A stretch of DNA of 64,000 nucleotides from Streptococcus sp. k-402 (lineage in GTDB: Bacteria; Bacillota; Bacilli; Lactobacillales; Streptococcaceae): contig NZ_VMNB01000012.1 in assembly GCF_013277515.1 (NCBI RefSeq), positions 68,894 to 132,893 of the forward strand. The letters are read 5' to 3'. Shown piece by piece: positions 47,352 through 59,231 of the stretch (the stretch's first letter is position 1; each line of letters opens with the position of its first letter). The notes beneath the pieces are model-generated. The model saw only the letters and a program-made list of their open reading frames with translations. It did no database searches and had not been told where the DNA came from. Made by a program: the position numbers and the translations under genes.

Positions 47352-49517
47352 ATGAAGAAAAAATTTCTAGCATTTTTGCTAATTTTATTCCCAATTTTCT
47401 CATTAGGTATTGCAAAAGCAGAGACGATTAAGATTGTGTCTGATACTGCCTATGCACCTTTTGAGTTTAAAGATTCAGATCAAACTTATAAAGGAATTGA
47501 TGTTGACATTATCAACAAAGTCGCTGAGATTAAAGGGTGGAACGTTCAGATGTCTTATCCCGGATTTGATGCAGCGGTAAATGCGGTTCAAGCTGGTCAA
47601 GCTGACGCTATCATGGCAGGGATGACAAAGACGAAAGAACGTGAAAAAGTTTTCACCATGTCTGATACTTACTATGATACAAAAGTTGTCATTGCAACTA
47701 CAAAGGCACACAAGATTAGCAAGTACGACCAATTAACTGGCAAAACCGTTGGTGTTAAAAACGGAACTGCTGCTCAACGTTTTCTTGAAACAATCAAAGA
47801 TAAATACGGCTTTACTATTAAAACATTTGACACTAGTGATTTGATGAACAACAGCTTGAGTGCTGGTGCCATCGATGCCATGATGGATGACAAACCTGTT
47901 ATCGAGTATGCCATTAACCAAGGGCAAGACCTCCATATTGAAATGGATGGTGAAGCTGTGGGAAGTTTTGCTTTCGGTGTTAAAAAAGGAAGTAAATACG
48001 AGCACCTGGTTACTGAATTTAACCAAGCCTTGGCTGAAATGAAAAAAGATGGTAGTCTTGATAAAATCATCAAGAAATGGACTGCTTCATCATCTTCAGC
48101 AGTGCCAACCACAACTACTCTAGCAGGCTTAAAAGCCATTCCTGTTAAAGCTAAATACATCATTGCCAGCGATTCTTCTTTTGCACCTTTTGTTTTCCAA
48201 AATTCAAGCAACCAATACACTGGTATTGATATGGAATTGATTAAGGCAATCGCTAAAGACCAAGGTTTTGAAATTGAAATCACCAACCCTGGTTTCGACG
48301 CAGCTATCAGTGCTGTCCAAGCTGGTCAAGCTGATGGTATCATTGCTGGTATGTCTGTCACAGATGCTCGTAAGGCAACTTTTGACTTCTCAGAATCATA
48401 CTACACTGCTAATACAATCCTTGGTGTCAAAGAATCAAGTACCATTGCTTCTTATGAAGATTTGAAAGGGAAGACAGTTGGTGTTAAAAACGGAACGGCT
48501 TCTCAAACCTTCCTAACAGAAAATCAAAGCAAATACGGCTACAAAATCAAAACCTTCGCTGATGGTTCATCAATGTATGACAGTTTAAATACTGGGGCAA
48601 TCGATGCCGTTATGGATGATGAACCTGTTCTCAAATATTCTATCAGCCAAGGGCAAAAATTGAAAACACCAATCGCTGGAACTCCAATCGGTGAAACAGC
48701 CTTTGCCGTTAAAAAAGGCACAAATCCTGAATTGATTGAAATGTTCAATAACGGACTTGCAAACCTTAAAGCAAACGGTGAATTCCAAAAGATTCTTGAT
48801 AAATACCTAGCTAGCGAATCATCAACTACATCAACAAGCACTGTTGATGAAACAACTATCTGGGGCTTGCTTCAAAACAACTACAAACAGCTCCTTAGCG
48901 GTCTTGGTATCACTCTTGCTCTAGCTCTTATCTCATTTGCTATTGCCATTGTCATCGGGATTATCTTCGGTATGTTTAGCGTTAGCCCCTACAAATCTCT
49001 TCGCGTCATCTCTGAGATTTTCGTTGACGTTATCCGTGGTATTCCATTGATGATTCTTGCAGCCTTCATCTTCTGGGGAATTCCAAACTTCATCGAGTCT
49101 ATCACAGGCCAACAAAGCCCAATTAACGACTTTGTAGCTGGTACCATTGCCCTATCGCTCAATGCAGCCGCTTATATCGCTGAAATCGTTCGTGGTGGTA
49201 TTCAGGCCGTTCCTGTTGGCCAAATGGAAGCCAGTCGAAGCTTGGGTATCTCTTATGGAAAAACCATGCGTAAGATTATCTTGCCACAAGCAACTAAATT
49301 GATGTTGCCAAACTTTGTTAACCAATTCGTTATCGCTCTGAAAGATACAACTATCGTATCTGCTATCGGTTTGGTTGAACTCTTCCAAACTGGTAAGATT
49401 ATCATTGCCCGTAACTACCAAAGTTTCAAGATGTATGCAATCCTTGCTATCTTCTATCTTGTAATTATCACACTTTTGACTAGACTAGCGAAACGCTTAG
49501 AAAAGAGGATTCGTTAA
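47352..49517 (+). CDS. glnP: Glutamine ABC transporter, two substrate-binding domains fused to permease
   Basis: A 721-residue GlnP-type fusion for glutamine/glutamate uptake. A signal peptide ([20 protein letters not shown]) is followed by two similar family-3 binding domains, about 24-245 ([30 protein letters not shown]) and 262-490 ([30 protein letters not shown]), then a permease domain from about 510. The permease has the EAA-type loop [20 protein letters not shown]. The doubled binding domain is the normal lactic-acid-bacterial form. The stop overlaps the glnQ start (TAATG). Confidence 0.95.
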   Translation: MKKKFLAFLLILFPIFSLGIAKAETIKIVSDTAYAPFEFKDSDQTYKGIDVDIINKVAEIKGWNVQMSYPGFDAAVNAVQAGQADAIMAGMTKTKEREKVFTMSDTYYDTKVVIATTKAHKISKYDQLTGKTVGVKNGTAAQRFLETIKDKYGFTIKTFDTSDLMNNSLSAGAIDAMMDDKPVIEYAINQGQDLHIEMDGEAVGSFAFGVKKGSKYEHLVTEFNQALAEMKKDGSLDKIIKKWTASSSSAVPTTTTLAGLKAIPVKAKYIIASDSSFAPFVFQNSSNQYTGIDMELIKAIAKDQGFEIEITNPGFDAAISAVQAGQADGIIAGMSVTDARKATFDFSESYYTANTILGVKESSTIASYEDLKGKTVGVKNGTASQTFLTENQSKYGYKIKTFADGSSMYDSLNTGAIDAVMDDEPVLKYSISQGQKLKTPIAGTPIGETAFAVKKGTNPELIEMFNNGLANLKANGEFQKILDKYLASESSTTSTSTVDETTIWGLLQNNYKQLLSGLGITLALALISFAIAIVIGIIFGMFSVSPYKSLRVISEIFVDVIRGIPLMILAAFIFWGIPNFIESITGQQSPINDFVAGTIALSLNAAAYIAEIVRGGIQAVPVGQMEASRSLGISYGKTMRKIILPQATKLMLPNFVNQFVIALKDTTIVSAIGLVELFQTGKIIIARNYQSFKMYAILAIFYLVIITLLTRLAKRLEKRIR

Positions 49518-50257
49518 TGGCAAAATTAAAAATTGATGTAAATGATTTACACAAAAGCTACGGAAAAAATGAAGTTTTAAAAGGAATTACGACCAAGTTC
49601 TATGAAGGAGATGTTGTTTGTATCATCGGTCCTTCAGGTTCTGGTAAGTCAACTTTCCTCCGTAGCCTAAATCTTTTGGAAGAAGTTACGAGTGGTCACA
49701 TCACTGTGAACGGTTATGACTTAACTGAAAAAACAACCAACGTTGACCACGTCCGTGAAAATATCGGAATGGTGTTCCAACACTTCAATCTCTTCCCACA
49801 CATGTCTGTACTGGACAACATTACTTTTGCTCCAATTGAGCACAAGTTGATGACTAAGGAAGAAGCTGAGAAATTGGGAATGGAGTTGCTTGAAAAGGTT
49901 GGACTAGCAGATAAGGCTAAGGCCTGTCCAGATAGCCTGTCAGGTGGTCAAAAACAACGTGTAGCCATCGCTCGTGGACTAGCAATGAATCCAGACATCA
50001 TGCTCTTTGATGAACCAACTTCTGCCCTTGACCCTGAGATGGTCGGAGACGTACTGAACGTTATGAAGGAATTGGCTGAACAAGGCATGACCATGATCAT
50101 TGTAACCCACGAGATGGGATTTGCCCGTCAGGTTGCCAACCGTGTTATCTTTACTGCGGACGGTGAATTCCTTGAAGATGGGACACCTGATCAAATCTTT
50201 GACAACCCACAACACCCACGTCTGAAAGATTTCTTGGACAAGGTCTTAAACGTCTAA
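49517..50257 (+). CDS. glnQ: Glutamine ABC transporter ATP-binding protein
   Basis: A 246-residue ABC ATPase driving GlnP. Walker A is [19 protein letters not shown], the Q-loop [15 protein letters not shown], the signature [17 protein letters not shown], Walker [16 protein letters not shown], and the H-loop [11 protein letters not shown]. It is coupled to glnP by a one-base start-stop overlap. A terminator follows the stop. Confidence 0.97.
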   Translation: MAKLKIDVNDLHKSYGKNEVLKGITTKFYEGDVVCIIGPSGSGKSTFLRSLNLLEEVTSGHITVNGYDLTEKTTNVDHVRENIGMVFQHFNLFPHMSVLDNITFAPIEHKLMTKEEAEKLGMELLEKVGLADKAKACPDSLSGGQKQRVAIARGLAMNPDIMLFDEPTSALDPEMVGDVLNVMKELAEQGMTMIIVTHEMGFARQVANRVIFTADGEFLEDGTPDQIFDNPQHPRLKDFLDKVLNV

Positions 50258-50261
50258 ACGC

Positions 50262-50290
50262 AAACTGTAAGGATTTCCTTGCAGTTTTTT
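50262..50290 (+). terminator. Terminator of glnPQ
   Basis: AAACTGTAAGG, loop ATTT, CCTTGCAGTTTTTTT. Confidence 0.85.
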
Positions 50291-50407
50291 TCTATCTCGT
50301 ATTGGAATTTTTGATTTTTCGGAAAATTATGTTAGAATTAAGTTTATGAAATGAGGTTTCCTCATACCTAGCAAAACTAGGAATAAAAATAGAAATTAGG
50401 TAGCTAG

Positions 50408-51895
50408 ATGTCATCTAAGGTTATTGTTACAATTTTTGGTGCGAGTGGAGACCTGGCTAAACGCAAGCTCTACCCTTCCCTATTTAGACTATATAAATCC
50501 GGCAATCTTTCCGAGCACTTTGCCGTTATTGGAACTGCCCGTCGTCCTTGGAGCAAGGAATATTTTGAATCTGTAGTGGTTGAATCTATCCTTGATTTGG
50601 CAGATAGTACCGAACAGGCTCAGGAGTTCGCTAGTCACTTCTACTATCAAAGCCATGATGTCAATGATACAGAACACTATATTGCTCTACGTCAATTGCA
50701 GGCTGAACTAAATGACAAGTACCAAGCTGAACACAACAAGCTTTTCTTCTTATCTATGGCACCTCAGTTCTTTGGAACCATTGCCAAACACCTCAAGTCT
50801 GAAAACATTGTTGACGGTAAAGGTTTTGAACGCTTAATCGTTGAAAAACCATTTGGTACAGACTACGCAACTGCAAGCAAGTTGAATGACGAGCTCCTAG
50901 CAACATTTAACGAAGAACAAATTTTCCGTATCGACCATTATCTTGGTAAGGAAATGATCCAAAGCATCTTTGCAGTTCGCTTTGCCAACATGATTTTTGA
51001 AAACGTTTGGAACAAGGACTTTATCGACAATGTTCAAATTACCTTTGCGGAGCGCTTAGGCGTAGAAGAACGTGGTGGCTACTATGACCAATCTGGTGCC
51101 CTCCGTGACATGGTACAAAACCATACACTACAACTTCTTTCGCTCCTCGCCATGGACAAGCCAGCAAGCTTCACAAAAGATGAGATTCGTGCTGAAAAGA
51201 TTAAGGTCTTTAAAAACCTCTATCATCCAACTGATGAAGAACTTAAAGAACACTTTATCCGTGGTCAATACCGCTCTGGTAAGATTGATGGCATGAAATA
51301 CATCTCTTATCGTAGCGAGCCAAATGTAAATCCAGAATCAACAACTGAAACCTTTGCATCTGGTGCCTTCTTTGTGGACAGCGATCGATTCCGTGGTGTT
51401 CCTTTCTTCTTCCGTACTGGTAAACGTCTGACTGAAAAAGGAACTCATGTCAACATCGTCTTTAAACAAATGGATTCTATCTTTGGTGAGCCACTTGCTC
51501 CAAACATTTTGACCATCTATATCCAACCCACAGAAGGCTTCTCTCTCAGTCTAAATGGGAAGCAAGTAGGAGAAGAATTTAACTTGGCTCCTAACTCACT
51601 TGATTACCGTACAGATGCAACCGCAACTGGTGCTTCTCCAGAACCATACGAGAAATTGATTTATGATGTCTTAAATAACAACTCAACTAACTTTAGCCAC
51701 TGGGATGAAGTTGGTGCCTCATGGAAATTGATTGACCGTATCGAAGAGCTCTGGGCTGAAAATGGTGCCCCACTTCATGACTATAAAGCTGGAAGCATGG
51801 GACCTCAAGCTAGCTTTGACTTACTTGAAAAATTCGATGCCAAATGGACTTGGCAGCCAGATATCGCCTATCGTCAAGATGGTCGTTTAGAATAA
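50408..51895 (+). CDS. zwf: Glucose-6-phosphate 1-dehydrogenase
   Basis: First step of the oxidative pentose phosphate pathway, making NADPH. The 495 residues show FGASGDLAKRKLYPSLF at the N-terminus for NADP binding and the active-site RIDHYLGKEMIQ near residue 178, then RGVPFFFRTGKRL. The start at 50408 follows TTAGGTAG. A likely promoter (TTGATT/TAGAAT) lies at about 50310-50337, and two small hairpins (ATGAGG/CCTCAT and CTAG/CTAG) lie in the 5' leader; their role is unknown. Confidence 0.97.
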   Translation: MSSKVIVTIFGASGDLAKRKLYPSLFRLYKSGNLSEHFAVIGTARRPWSKEYFESVVVESILDLADSTEQAQEFASHFYYQSHDVNDTEHYIALRQLQAELNDKYQAEHNKLFFLSMAPQFFGTIAKHLKSENIVDGKGFERLIVEKPFGTDYATASKLNDELLATFNEEQIFRIDHYLGKEMIQSIFAVRFANMIFENVWNKDFIDNVQITFAERLGVEERGGYYDQSGALRDMVQNHTLQLLSLLAMDKPASFTKDEIRAEKIKVFKNLYHPTDEELKEHFIRGQYRSGKIDGMKYISYRSEPNVNPESTTETFASGAFFVDSDRFRGVPFFFRTGKRLTEKGTHVNIVFKQMDSIFGEPLAPNILTIYIQPTEGFSLSLNGKQVGEEFNLAPNSLDYRTDATATGASPEPYEKLIYDVLNNNSTNFSHWDEVGASWKLIDRIEELWAENGAPLHDYKAGSMGPQASFDLLEKFDAKWTWQPDIAYRQDGRLE

Positions 51896-51896
51896 C

Positions 51897-51932
51897 AAAA
51901 ATTCCTGCAAGTTTATGCCTTGCAGGATTTTT
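51897..51932. terminator. Bidirectional terminator between zwf and ftsY
   Basis: AAAATTCCTGCAAG, loop TTTATGC, CTTGCAGGATTTTT; suits both convergent genes. Confidence 0.85.
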
Positions 51933-51940
51933 ACTTCTGA

Positions 51941-53230
51941 TTAGATTAAGCCTTCCAAGAGACCCTTCATAAAGTTTTCTGAGTTAAACTCTCCAATATC
52001 ATCGATTTTTTCACCAAAACCAATCAATTTTACAGGAATATTAAGTTCTTCACGGATGGCTAGAACAACACCACCTCGAGCAGTTCCATCAATCTTAGTC
52101 AAGACAATTCCTGTCAAAGGGGTAATTTTTGAAAATTCTTTGGCCTGTATCAGGGCATTTTGACCTGTTGATGCATCAAGAGCCAAGAAAGTTTCATGTG
52201 GTGCTTCTGGTACAACACGTTTGATGATACGACCAATCTTTTCCAACTCAGCCATAAGATTGTCCTTGTTTTGCAGACGACCAGCAGTATCAATCATGAG
52301 AATGTCGATACCTTCAGCCACAGCACGTTCCATGCCATCAAAGACTACACTAGCTGGGTCAGCTTTTTCAGGTCCAGTCACTACTGGAACGTCCACACGA
52401 CGGCCCCATTCAGCAAGTTGAGCTACTGCCCCTGCACGGAAGGTATCTGCCGCAACCAGCATGACCTTCTTGCCAGCTTGTTTGTAGCGGTGGGCTAGTT
52501 TCCCGATAGAAGTTGTTTTCCCAACACCATTTACACCAACAAAGAGCATAACTGTCAAACCATCTTGGAAATGGATACTTTCATCATAGTTGCCATCCTT
52601 TTCATAAAGCTCAACCAATTTCTCAATAATGACACGGCGAAGTGCATCAGGTTTCTTGGCGTTTTCAAGCTTGGCTTCGTAGCGTAACTCCTCGGTTAAG
52701 TTAGAAGCGACCTGTACACCAACGTCACTCATGATCAGTAATTCTTCCAGTTCCTCGAAAAATTCTTCGTCAACAGAACGGAAGTTGGCAAAGAAGGCGT
52801 TCAAGCGGGCACCAAATCCTGTACGAGTTTTCTTAAGACTACGGTCATATTTTTCCTGAACAGTTTCTTCTACTTGAGACCTTTCTGGTTCAAGAACTTC
52901 AGAACTATTTTCTTCTACAGTCTCTAGGAGCTCAGTATTCTCTTCCTCTGTGACTTCTTCTGAGTTTGGTAATTCTTCTATTTCTTCTTGAGAAACCTCT
53001 ACAACTGGCTCTGAATCCTGACTCTCTTCAACTGTCTCTTGATTTTCCTCTTCTTGGAGCAGAGCTTCTTCAGAACTTTCAACTTCTGCATCTTCTTGAG
53101 GAACTTCCTCAGCTTCTGTGAAGGCAGGATCAACATCTTCAGACAAATCAAGATTTTCCAGAGCTTCTTTTACAACTTCTTCGATTTTAGGTTCTTCTTT
53201 TTTTCCGAATAGACGGTCAAATAATCCCAT
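51941..53230 (-). CDS. ftsY: Signal recognition particle receptor FtsY
   Basis: FtsY is the membrane-associated SRP receptor GTPase. The 429 residues start MGLFDRLFGKKEEPKIEEVV, followed by an acidic A-domain rich in Glu (about 20-125) and then the NG domain from about residue 130. G motifs are FVGVNGVGKTTSIGKLAH (G1), LVAADTFRAGAV, DTAGRLQNK (G3) and VLTKIDGTARGGV (G4 and closing loop). It ends the rnc-smc-HAD-HAD-ftsY operon, starting three bases after the HAD stop. Confidence 0.97.
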   Translation of the reverse strand: MGLFDRLFGKKEEPKIEEVVKEALENLDLSEDVDPAFTEAEEVPQEDAEVESSEEALLQEEENQETVEESQDSEPVVEVSQEEIEELPNSEEVTEEENTELLETVEENSSEVLEPERSQVEETVQEKYDRSLKKTRTGFGARLNAFFANFRSVDEEFFEELEELLIMSDVGVQVASNLTEELRYEAKLENAKKPDALRRVIIEKLVELYEKDGNYDESIHFQDGLTVMLFVGVNGVGKTTSIGKLAHRYKQAGKKVMLVAADTFRAGAVAQLAEWGRRVDVPVVTGPEKADPASVVFDGMERAVAEGIDILMIDTAGRLQNKDNLMAELEKIGRIIKRVVPEAPHETFLALDASTGQNALIQAKEFSKITPLTGIVLTKIDGTARGGVVLAIREELNIPVKLIGFGEKIDDIGEFNSENFMKGLLEGLI

Positions 53231-53233
53231 ATC

Positions 53234-54052
53234 TTAGTTCTCCTTTAGCACATATTCTTCGATAGCCCAGGCAACAGCCTCTTCATCGTTGGTCATTGGA
53301 GTCACTACATTTGCGACTGCCTTGACTTCAGGAACAGCGTTTTGCATGGCAACACCGAGCCCTGCCCATTCAATCATAGAGAGGTCATTGGCCTCGTCAC
53401 CACATGCCATGACTTGGCTTTGGTCTATTCCAAGATGGTTGATTAGTTTTGCCAAACCTGTTGCTTTATGAACATTCTTTGGTGACCATTCTAGCAACAT
53501 TTCACGTGATTTAAAGATTTCATATTGATCAAACAACTCTGGAGAAATCTTCTGAATAGCTGTATCCAAGGGTTCTTGAGCAAAGGCAGTCACGCATTTA
53601 TTATAAGTCATTTGACTAGATAGGTCTTCAAAGTCAACTGGAACAAAGGTCAAAGCTGGATTGAATTTGGCATAAAGACTTTCTTGGTCCGATTGGATTT
53701 GATAAACAGTTCCTTCTGAGATGGCATCAAGAGGCAGTGATAATTTCTCTGTTTCCTCATACAAGCGTGCCACATCATCATATGAAAAAACTGTTTTATC
53801 AAGGATTTCACCTGTATTCTTCTGAACCAAACCACCGTTAAAAGTAATGGTATACTCATCTTCGTGGCCGTCAGTCCCTAGCTCATGGAGAAAGAAATCC
53901 ATAGCTTTTAAAGGGCGACCAGTTGTCAATACGACCTTGATACCACGATCACGCGCAGCTTTCAAGGTTGCCTTGGTGCGATCCGTCAGCCTTTTATCAG
54001 TAGTCAGCAAGGTCCCATCCAAGTCCAATGCAATCAATTTTATATCTGCCAT
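53234..54052 (-). CDS. Cof-type HAD hydrolase
   Basis: A 272-residue HAD-superfamily IIB phosphatase. The nucleophile motif is LIALDLDGTLLTTDKRLTD near residue 8, the LTTGRP motif follows, then the cap domain, the lysine near HKATGLAKL and the MACGDEANDLSMIEWAGLG motif. Substrates are probably sugar phosphates or flavin or nucleotide phosphates, not assignable here. Its ATG overlaps the stop of the preceding HAD gene by one base (TAATG). It lies between smc and ftsY as in related streptococci. Confidence 0.92.
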   Translation of the reverse strand: MADIKLIALDLDGTLLTTDKRLTDRTKATLKAARDRGIKVVLTTGRPLKAMDFFLHELGTDGHEDEYTITFNGGLVQKNTGEILDKTVFSYDDVARLYEETEKLSLPLDAISEGTVYQIQSDQESLYAKFNPALTFVPVDFEDLSSQMTYNKCVTAFAQEPLDTAIQKISPELFDQYEIFKSREMLLEWSPKNVHKATGLAKLINHLGIDQSQVMACGDEANDLSMIEWAGLGVAMQNAVPEVKAVANVVTPMTNDEEAVAWAIEEYVLKEN

Positions 54053-54846
54053 TATAAGCCCTCCATATAAGCTATAACCGACTGGTCCTTATGGTGACCA
54101 ATCACAATCTCTGCTAATTCTAAAATCTCTGGTCGTGCATTTTCAGGAGCTACAGGATGTCCCACAACCTGCATCATATGCAAGTCATTTAGATTGTCTC
54201 CAAAAGCCATAACCTGATCCATTGTGATAGCAAGTTTTTTAGCTAATTCAACAATAGCCACACCCTTATCGACATAGTCCAGAACAATATCAATGGATTC
54301 AAAGCCAGTTGTCATAGCCTTAACACCAGGAACATGTTCATTAACCCAAGCTTCTCCAGCTTCTAGCGTTTCTTCTGTGAAGTTGGTCGTAAATTTGAAA
54401 ATGTCATCAGTGATATCTTCTAAACTCGCTACTTTTTGGATATTTTCATTATAATGCTGGCTCTCTTTCAAATAGGTTTCATCAACCGTATCCAGAACAT
54501 AAGAGCCTTTTTTACCTGTCAAGAGCAATTTATTGATATCTACATAAGGTGACGTTTTCAGCTTTTCAAAAGTCGTCAAATAAAACTCACGAGACATAGT
54601 CGCTTCATACAAATCTTGACCTCGATACTCTACCAAACTGCCATTTTCCGCGATAAAAATAATATCATCACGAACATCAGCAAATAATTTTTCTAAAGAC
54701 AGAAATCCCCGACCCGAAGCCACCGCAAAGTAAATCCCTTTTTCCTTGTAAGAACCCAAGAGAGACTTGAGGCGGTCCATATCAAAGCGTCCATTCTCAT
54801 CTAGGAAGGTTCCGTCCATATCTGTTGCTACTAGTTTAATTGTCAT
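54052..54846 (-). CDS. Cof-type HAD hydrolase
   Basis: A 264-residue HAD IIB protein, related to its neighbour but diverged. The nucleophile motif is VATDMDGTFLDENGRFD, followed by AVASGRGFLSLEKL, the cap domain, and VMAFGDNLNDLHMMQVVG. The start overlaps the smc stop by four bases. The substrate is unknown. It is the first of two tandem HAD genes in this operon. Confidence 0.92.
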   Translation of the reverse strand: MTIKLVATDMDGTFLDENGRFDMDRLKSLLGSYKEKGIYFAVASGRGFLSLEKLFADVRDDIIFIAENGSLVEYRGQDLYEATMSREFYLTTFEKLKTSPYVDINKLLLTGKKGSYVLDTVDETYLKESQHYNENIQKVASLEDITDDIFKFTTNFTEETLEAGEAWVNEHVPGVKAMTTGFESIDIVLDYVDKGVAIVELAKKLAITMDQVMAFGDNLNDLHMMQVVGHPVAPENARPEILELAEIVIGHHKDQSVIAYMEGL

Positions 54847-57800
54847 CCTTCAATACTTTCTAAATCTTTTAACTTAACTGAAACAATTTTTGAGACACCT
54901 GATTCTTGCATGGTCACTCCATAGATAGAATCAGCCGCCGCCATGGTTCCCTTACGGTGGGTTACGACGATAAACTGGCTGTCCTTGTCAAATCGATTGA
55001 GGTAATCCCCGAAACGTTTAACATTGGCTTCGTCCAGCGCAGCCTCTACCTCATCCAAGATGACAAATGGAATGGTCTTGACACGAATAATGGAGAAGAG
55101 CAAGGCAAGAGCCGATAGAGCTTTTTCACCACCACTCATCAGATTAAGAGACTGGATTTTCTTTCCTGGAGGTTGAACAGAAATCTCAACCCCAGCTGTC
55201 AGCAGGTCTCCCTCAGTCAAAATGAGGTCCGCCTGACCTCCGCCAAACATCTGCTTAAAGGTCACTTTAAAGGACTCACGAATAGCTTCAAAGGTGGATT
55301 TAAAGCGTTCCTTGACCTCATCATTCATCTCTGTAATGGTTTCAAGGAGCAGATTTTTCGCTGACAAAATATCATCTCGCTGGCTATTGAGGAAATCCAG
55401 ACGGCTGTGAACTTCTTCGTACTGTTCAATAGCATCCAAATTGACAGGACCCAGTGAGCGAATAGCCTTCTCTAAATCCTGCACCTCTTGCTCTGCCAGA
55501 TTGAGGTTTTCCAATTCATGTGCCTTTTCTAGTGCTTCAGTATAGCTAATCTGATACTGGTCTGTTAATTGACTTTGTAGATGGCGCAAGCGCTCGCTGA
55601 CCTTTTCTTTCTTGGCTTCAGCACGTGTTTGCTTGCGAATCCACTCTTCATTCTGCTGGCGAGCCTGATCCAAATGACTAGCAATATCATCCAGTTGCCC
55701 TTCAATATCATCCAACTCAAACTGCTTACGAATTAAACCTTGTTGGAGATTTGTTTTCTGGTTTTTGGCTTCTTCAGCCTGTTGACTGAGCAATTCTGTA
55801 TCAACCTTCTCAATATTATCAACCTTTTCTTGAAGAAGGCGCTGGATTTCTTCTTGTTCGATATCTAAATTGTCTAATTCCTTGCCTAAACGCTCAATAT
55901 CAGCTACTTCATAACGCTTTTGTCCTTGCAGTTCAGTCTTAAGCAAGCGAGCCTGCGCTACCTCTTCCTGCAAGTTTTGATAGCGTTCTTGGATGGCATT
56001 TTTGTTAGACTTAATCTCTTCAATCTCAGCTTCCAGATTTTGCTTGTCACTGGCAATAGTAGCAAGGCGTGCTTGACATTTTTCCTTGTCTGCTTGCCAA
56101 TCTCCCTCAGAAAGACGATCTAATTCCTCTTCTTGGAGTTTCCAAAGAGTTTCTAGTTCTTCAACTTGCTGACTGGTCTGCTGATAAGCGAGGGACAAGC
56201 CTTGCTCCTGAATACGAGCCTGCTCTCCCTGAAATTTGATGGCTTCTAACTTTTCTGTCAATGAAACCATCTCATCTTGCAAGTTCTTCAAACTCGCTTC
56301 ATCTGTACGCAAGCTTGCTTCTTCTTCAGTAATCTCTTTTTGTAATTGCTCCAGTTCTGGCTTAATGAAAATGCTGTTATTCTGGCGGTTGGCTCCACCT
56401 GCATAGGAACCACCTGTACGAAGCTCTGTCCCATCCAATGTCACCATGCGAACCTGATAACGAACCTGACGAGCTGCTGCACGCGCATGTTCTACAGTAT
56501 CAAAAATAGCTGTTGTTGCTAGCAAGTTCTTGAAAATGGCTTCTAATCTAGTATCGAATGTCACCAGCTCATCTGCCATGCCCAGAAATCCTGGACTTGC
56601 AGCAATAGCATCTTGGTTCTGACTAGAAATCGTACGCGCCTTGATTGTGGTCAAAGGAAGGAAGGTTGCACGACCGGCTCTGTTTCGTTTGAGGAAATCA
56701 ATCGCCTTGGTTGCTGCATGTTCATCTTCTACGATGATATGCTGACTGCTGGCTCCTAGGGCAATCTCTAAAGCGGTTTGATAATGCACATCAAAGGTCA
56801 GGTGCTCACTAACAGCACCAATAATCCCACCAAGGCGGTCTTTTTCTTGAAGAACACTCTTGACACCTGCATAAAAGTTACTATGATTTCTCAGGATATT
56901 TTCCAAACTTTGGGCTCTAGCCTGCTTGTTTTTAAGACTGTCCAGACGATCAAATAGTTGACTTTGTTGAGCTTGATAGGAAGCTTTCTGTTCCTCTTGC
57001 TCCTTGGAAATAGCTTGATAGTCGGCCAATAATTTCTGAACCTGCTCCTTGGCAGTTTCAAGCTCGTCTTTTTGCTGACTAACCTTCTCTTTAGCTGTAG
57101 CCAGTTGTTCTTTGAGTTTTTGTAGTTGATCTGCTTGTTTTTGAGAAAGCTGACGACTATTTTCCAACTCGTTCTCAATGCGAGTCAGTTGGTTTGAGAC
57201 ATCTGCTTCTTCTTGTAAAAGAGCTACAAAGCGTTCGCGTAAGAGCTCAATCATTTGATCAGGATCATCTGAAAAAGCTAGCAATTCAGCTTCTAAACGA
57301 TTGAGTTTTTGATTATTTTGGACTAGATTTTCCTCTAACAGAGTTAAAGAGCTTTCTTTATCAGATTTTTCTTTGCTGAGTGAATTTCTCTTATCCTCCA
57401 AAGCAGCCAAACGGGCTTGTGCTTCCTGTTGATTCAGGGCTACTTGCTCGGACTCTAGTTTAGATAGGGCTAATTTTCTCTCTAAGTCACTAATTAGACT
57501 GGTCAAATCCATCAAACTGCCCTGGTCTTTGGCCATTTCAGCCTGTAAATCTTGGCGTTGCTTTTTAAGAGTTTGATTTTCTTCTTCTAATTTTTCCCGC
57601 TTTTGGTAGTAGCTCGTCAAGAGTTCCTGAACCTGAGCCAACTCTTCTTCTGTCGACTCTAGTTCATCCTTATTTTCCTTGATTTGAGCAACCAAAACAT
57701 CCAAGTAAATAGCCTTGCGTTGACCTTCCAAGTCTAAAAATTTGCGAGCATTTTCAGCTTGCTTCTCAAGAGGCTTGATTTGATTATCCAACTCGTAGAT

Positions 57801-58382
57801 AATGTCTTCAAGACGATCTAGATTATCCTGAGTTTGTTGCAATTTGCTCTCAGTCTCTTTTCTACGAGTCTTGTATTTTAAAACTCCTGCAGCTTCTTCA
57901 AAAATAGCTCTCCGTTCCTCAGGCTTGGAGTTGAAAATCTCCTCAACCTTCCCTTGGGAAATGATGGAGAAGGAATCTCGTCCCAAACCTGTATCCAAGA
58001 AAAGGTCATGAATATCACGCAGACGGACTTTCTTGCCGTCAATCTTGTATTCGCTATCTCCACTACGGTAGATATGACGTTCTACCCTGATTTCTTGACC
58101 AGCGTCCTTGATAAATCCGTCATGATTATCCAAAGTCACAACTACAGAAGCATAATTGAGCGGTTTGCGACTTTCTGTTCCAGCAAAAATGACGTCCGGC
58201 ATCTTGCCACCACGGAGACTCTTGACACTAGACTCCCCCAAGGCCCAACGCAGACTTTCTGTAATATTGGACTTTCCAGATCCATTGGGTCCAACGACTG
58301 CCGTCACACCTTGGTCAAAGACGACCTTGGTCTTGTCAGCAAAAGACTTGAATCCCTGAATTTCAATTTCCTTTAAATACAT
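54843..58382 (-). CDS. smc: Chromosome segregation protein SMC
   Basis: SMC condenses and segregates chromosomes with ScpA and ScpB. The 1179 residues have the N-terminal Walker [21 protein letters not shown] near residue 33, long coiled coils (about 170-500 and 680-1010), a hinge (about 510-680, with [14 protein letters not shown]), the signature [19 protein letters not shown] and Walker [17 protein letters not shown]. Start at 58382 overlaps rnc by 10 bases. The full length shows no disruption. Confidence 0.97.
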   Translation of the reverse strand: MYLKEIEIQGFKSFADKTKVVFDQGVTAVVGPNGSGKSNITESLRWALGESSVKSLRGGKMPDVIFAGTESRKPLNYASVVVTLDNHDGFIKDAGQEIRVERHIYRSGDSEYKIDGKKVRLRDIHDLFLDTGLGRDSFSIISQGKVEEIFNSKPEERRAIFEEAAGVLKYKTRRKETESKLQQTQDNLDRLEDIIYELDNQIKPLEKQAENARKFLDLEGQRKAIYLDVLVAQIKENKDELESTEEELAQVQELLTSYYQKREKLEEENQTLKKQRQDLQAEMAKDQGSLMDLTSLISDLERKLALSKLESEQVALNQQEAQARLAALEDKRNSLSKEKSDKESSLTLLEENLVQNNQKLNRLEAELLAFSDDPDQMIELLRERFVALLQEEADVSNQLTRIENELENSRQLSQKQADQLQKLKEQLATAKEKVSQQKDELETAKEQVQKLLADYQAISKEQEEQKASYQAQQSQLFDRLDSLKNKQARAQSLENILRNHSNFYAGVKSVLQEKDRLGGIIGAVSEHLTFDVHYQTALEIALGASSQHIIVEDEHAATKAIDFLKRNRAGRATFLPLTTIKARTISSQNQDAIAASPGFLGMADELVTFDTRLEAIFKNLLATTAIFDTVEHARAAARQVRYQVRMVTLDGTELRTGGSYAGGANRQNNSIFIKPELEQLQKEITEEEASLRTDEASLKNLQDEMVSLTEKLEAIKFQGEQARIQEQGLSLAYQQTSQQVEELETLWKLQEEELDRLSEGDWQADKEKCQARLATIASDKQNLEAEIEEIKSNKNAIQERYQNLQEEVAQARLLKTELQGQKRYEVADIERLGKELDNLDIEQEEIQRLLQEKVDNIEKVDTELLSQQAEEAKNQKTNLQQGLIRKQFELDDIEGQLDDIASHLDQARQQNEEWIRKQTRAEAKKEKVSERLRHLQSQLTDQYQISYTEALEKAHELENLNLAEQEVQDLEKAIRSLGPVNLDAIEQYEEVHSRLDFLNSQRDDILSAKNLLLETITEMNDEVKERFKSTFEAIRESFKVTFKQMFGGGQADLILTEGDLLTAGVEISVQPPGKKIQSLNLMSGGEKALSALALLFSIIRVKTIPFVILDEVEAALDEANVKRFGDYLNRFDKDSQFIVVTHRKGTMAAADSIYGVTMQESGVSKIVSVKLKDLESIEG

Positions 58383-59071
58383 GAATCCAGCCCTTTCTCA
58401 ACGGCATTTTTAGCAGCTTCCTGCTCTGCTAATTTCTTAGAACGACCTTGGCCTTGACCAATGCCCTTACCTTCAACAAGAACTTCTACATCAAAGACCT
58501 TATCGTGGGCAGGACCCGTTTCAGAAATCACCTGATAACGAATAGCCACATCGCCATTGACCTGAAGTAACTCTTGGAGATGGGTTTTGTAGTCTGTAAT
58601 CATCTCAAATTCGCCTGCTTCAACCTTAGGAATCATGACTTGATAGATAAATTCCTTGACCTTGGTCACATCCTTGTCCAAAAGGAGAGCACCTAGAAAG
58701 GCTTCGAAGGCATCACCAAGAATAGTGTCACGATTGCGTCCACCAGATTTTTCTTCCCCTTTACCCAACTTGATAAATTGATCAAACTGGCAATCACGCG
58801 CAAAACCAGCCAAACTTTCCTCGCGGACAATCATGGCACGGAGTTTAGACAAGTCACCCTCAGGCTTTTTAGGATATTTTTTATACAGATATTCTGAAAT
58901 CAATAACTGTAGAACAGCGTCTCCTAAAAATTCCAAGCGCTCATTGTGTGAAATTTTTAAGAGGCGGTGCTCATTGGCATAACTCGTATGAGTAAAGGCA
59001 GTTTCCAGTAACTTTTTGTCTGCAAATTCGATTGCAAAATGGTTTTTAAGTACAGTTTGTAATTCTTTCAT
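58373..59071 (-). CDS. rnc: Ribonuclease III
   Basis: Cleaves double-stranded RNA in rRNA and mRNA processing. The 232 residues have the catalytic signature [19 protein letters not shown] near residue 42, the second metal-ligand region [17 protein letters not shown] near 120, and a C-terminal dsRNA-binding domain ([20 protein letters not shown], then [20 protein letters not shown]). It is the first gene of the rnc-smc-HAD-HAD-ftsY operon. The ATG follows AGAGGTTGGT. Confidence 0.97.
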   Translation of the reverse strand: MKELQTVLKNHFAIEFADKKLLETAFTHTSYANEHRLLKISHNERLEFLGDAVLQLLISEYLYKKYPKKPEGDLSKLRAMIVREESLAGFARDCQFDQFIKLGKGEEKSGGRNRDTILGDAFEAFLGALLLDKDVTKVKEFIYQVMIPKVEAGEFEMITDYKTHLQELLQVNGDVAIRYQVISETGPAHDKVFDVEVLVEGKGIGQGQGRSKKLAEQEAAKNAVEKGLDSCI

Positions 59072-59113
59072 ACCAACCTCTTTCTAACTGATAACAGTCC
59101 TTTTTATTATATC

Positions 59114-59166
59114 AAAAAAAGCCCCCTGAGTCACTCTAAAACGGGAGAAAACAAGTGACCCAAGGG
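59114..59166 (-). terminator. Strong terminator at the end of the glycan operon
   Basis: On the minus strand CCCTTGGGTCACT and AGTGACTCAGGGG form 13 pairs, two of them G-T, and are followed by GCTTTTTTT. It ends the leftward GT52 operon and insulates rnc. Confidence 0.88.
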
Positions 59167-59231
59167 AACTTATCGACTACTATTAAAATGGGAAAATATT
59201 AGAATAAGGGGTGCAAGTTATTTACTTTAAG

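Noticed and set aside
47352..49517. Doubled substrate-binding domain as a novel fusion
   Set aside because: Tandem binding domains fused to the permease are the known form of GlnP in lactic acid bacteria.
51941..53230. Acidic N-terminus of FtsY as an unusual fusion
   Set aside because: A Glu-rich A-domain of variable length is normal in FtsY.
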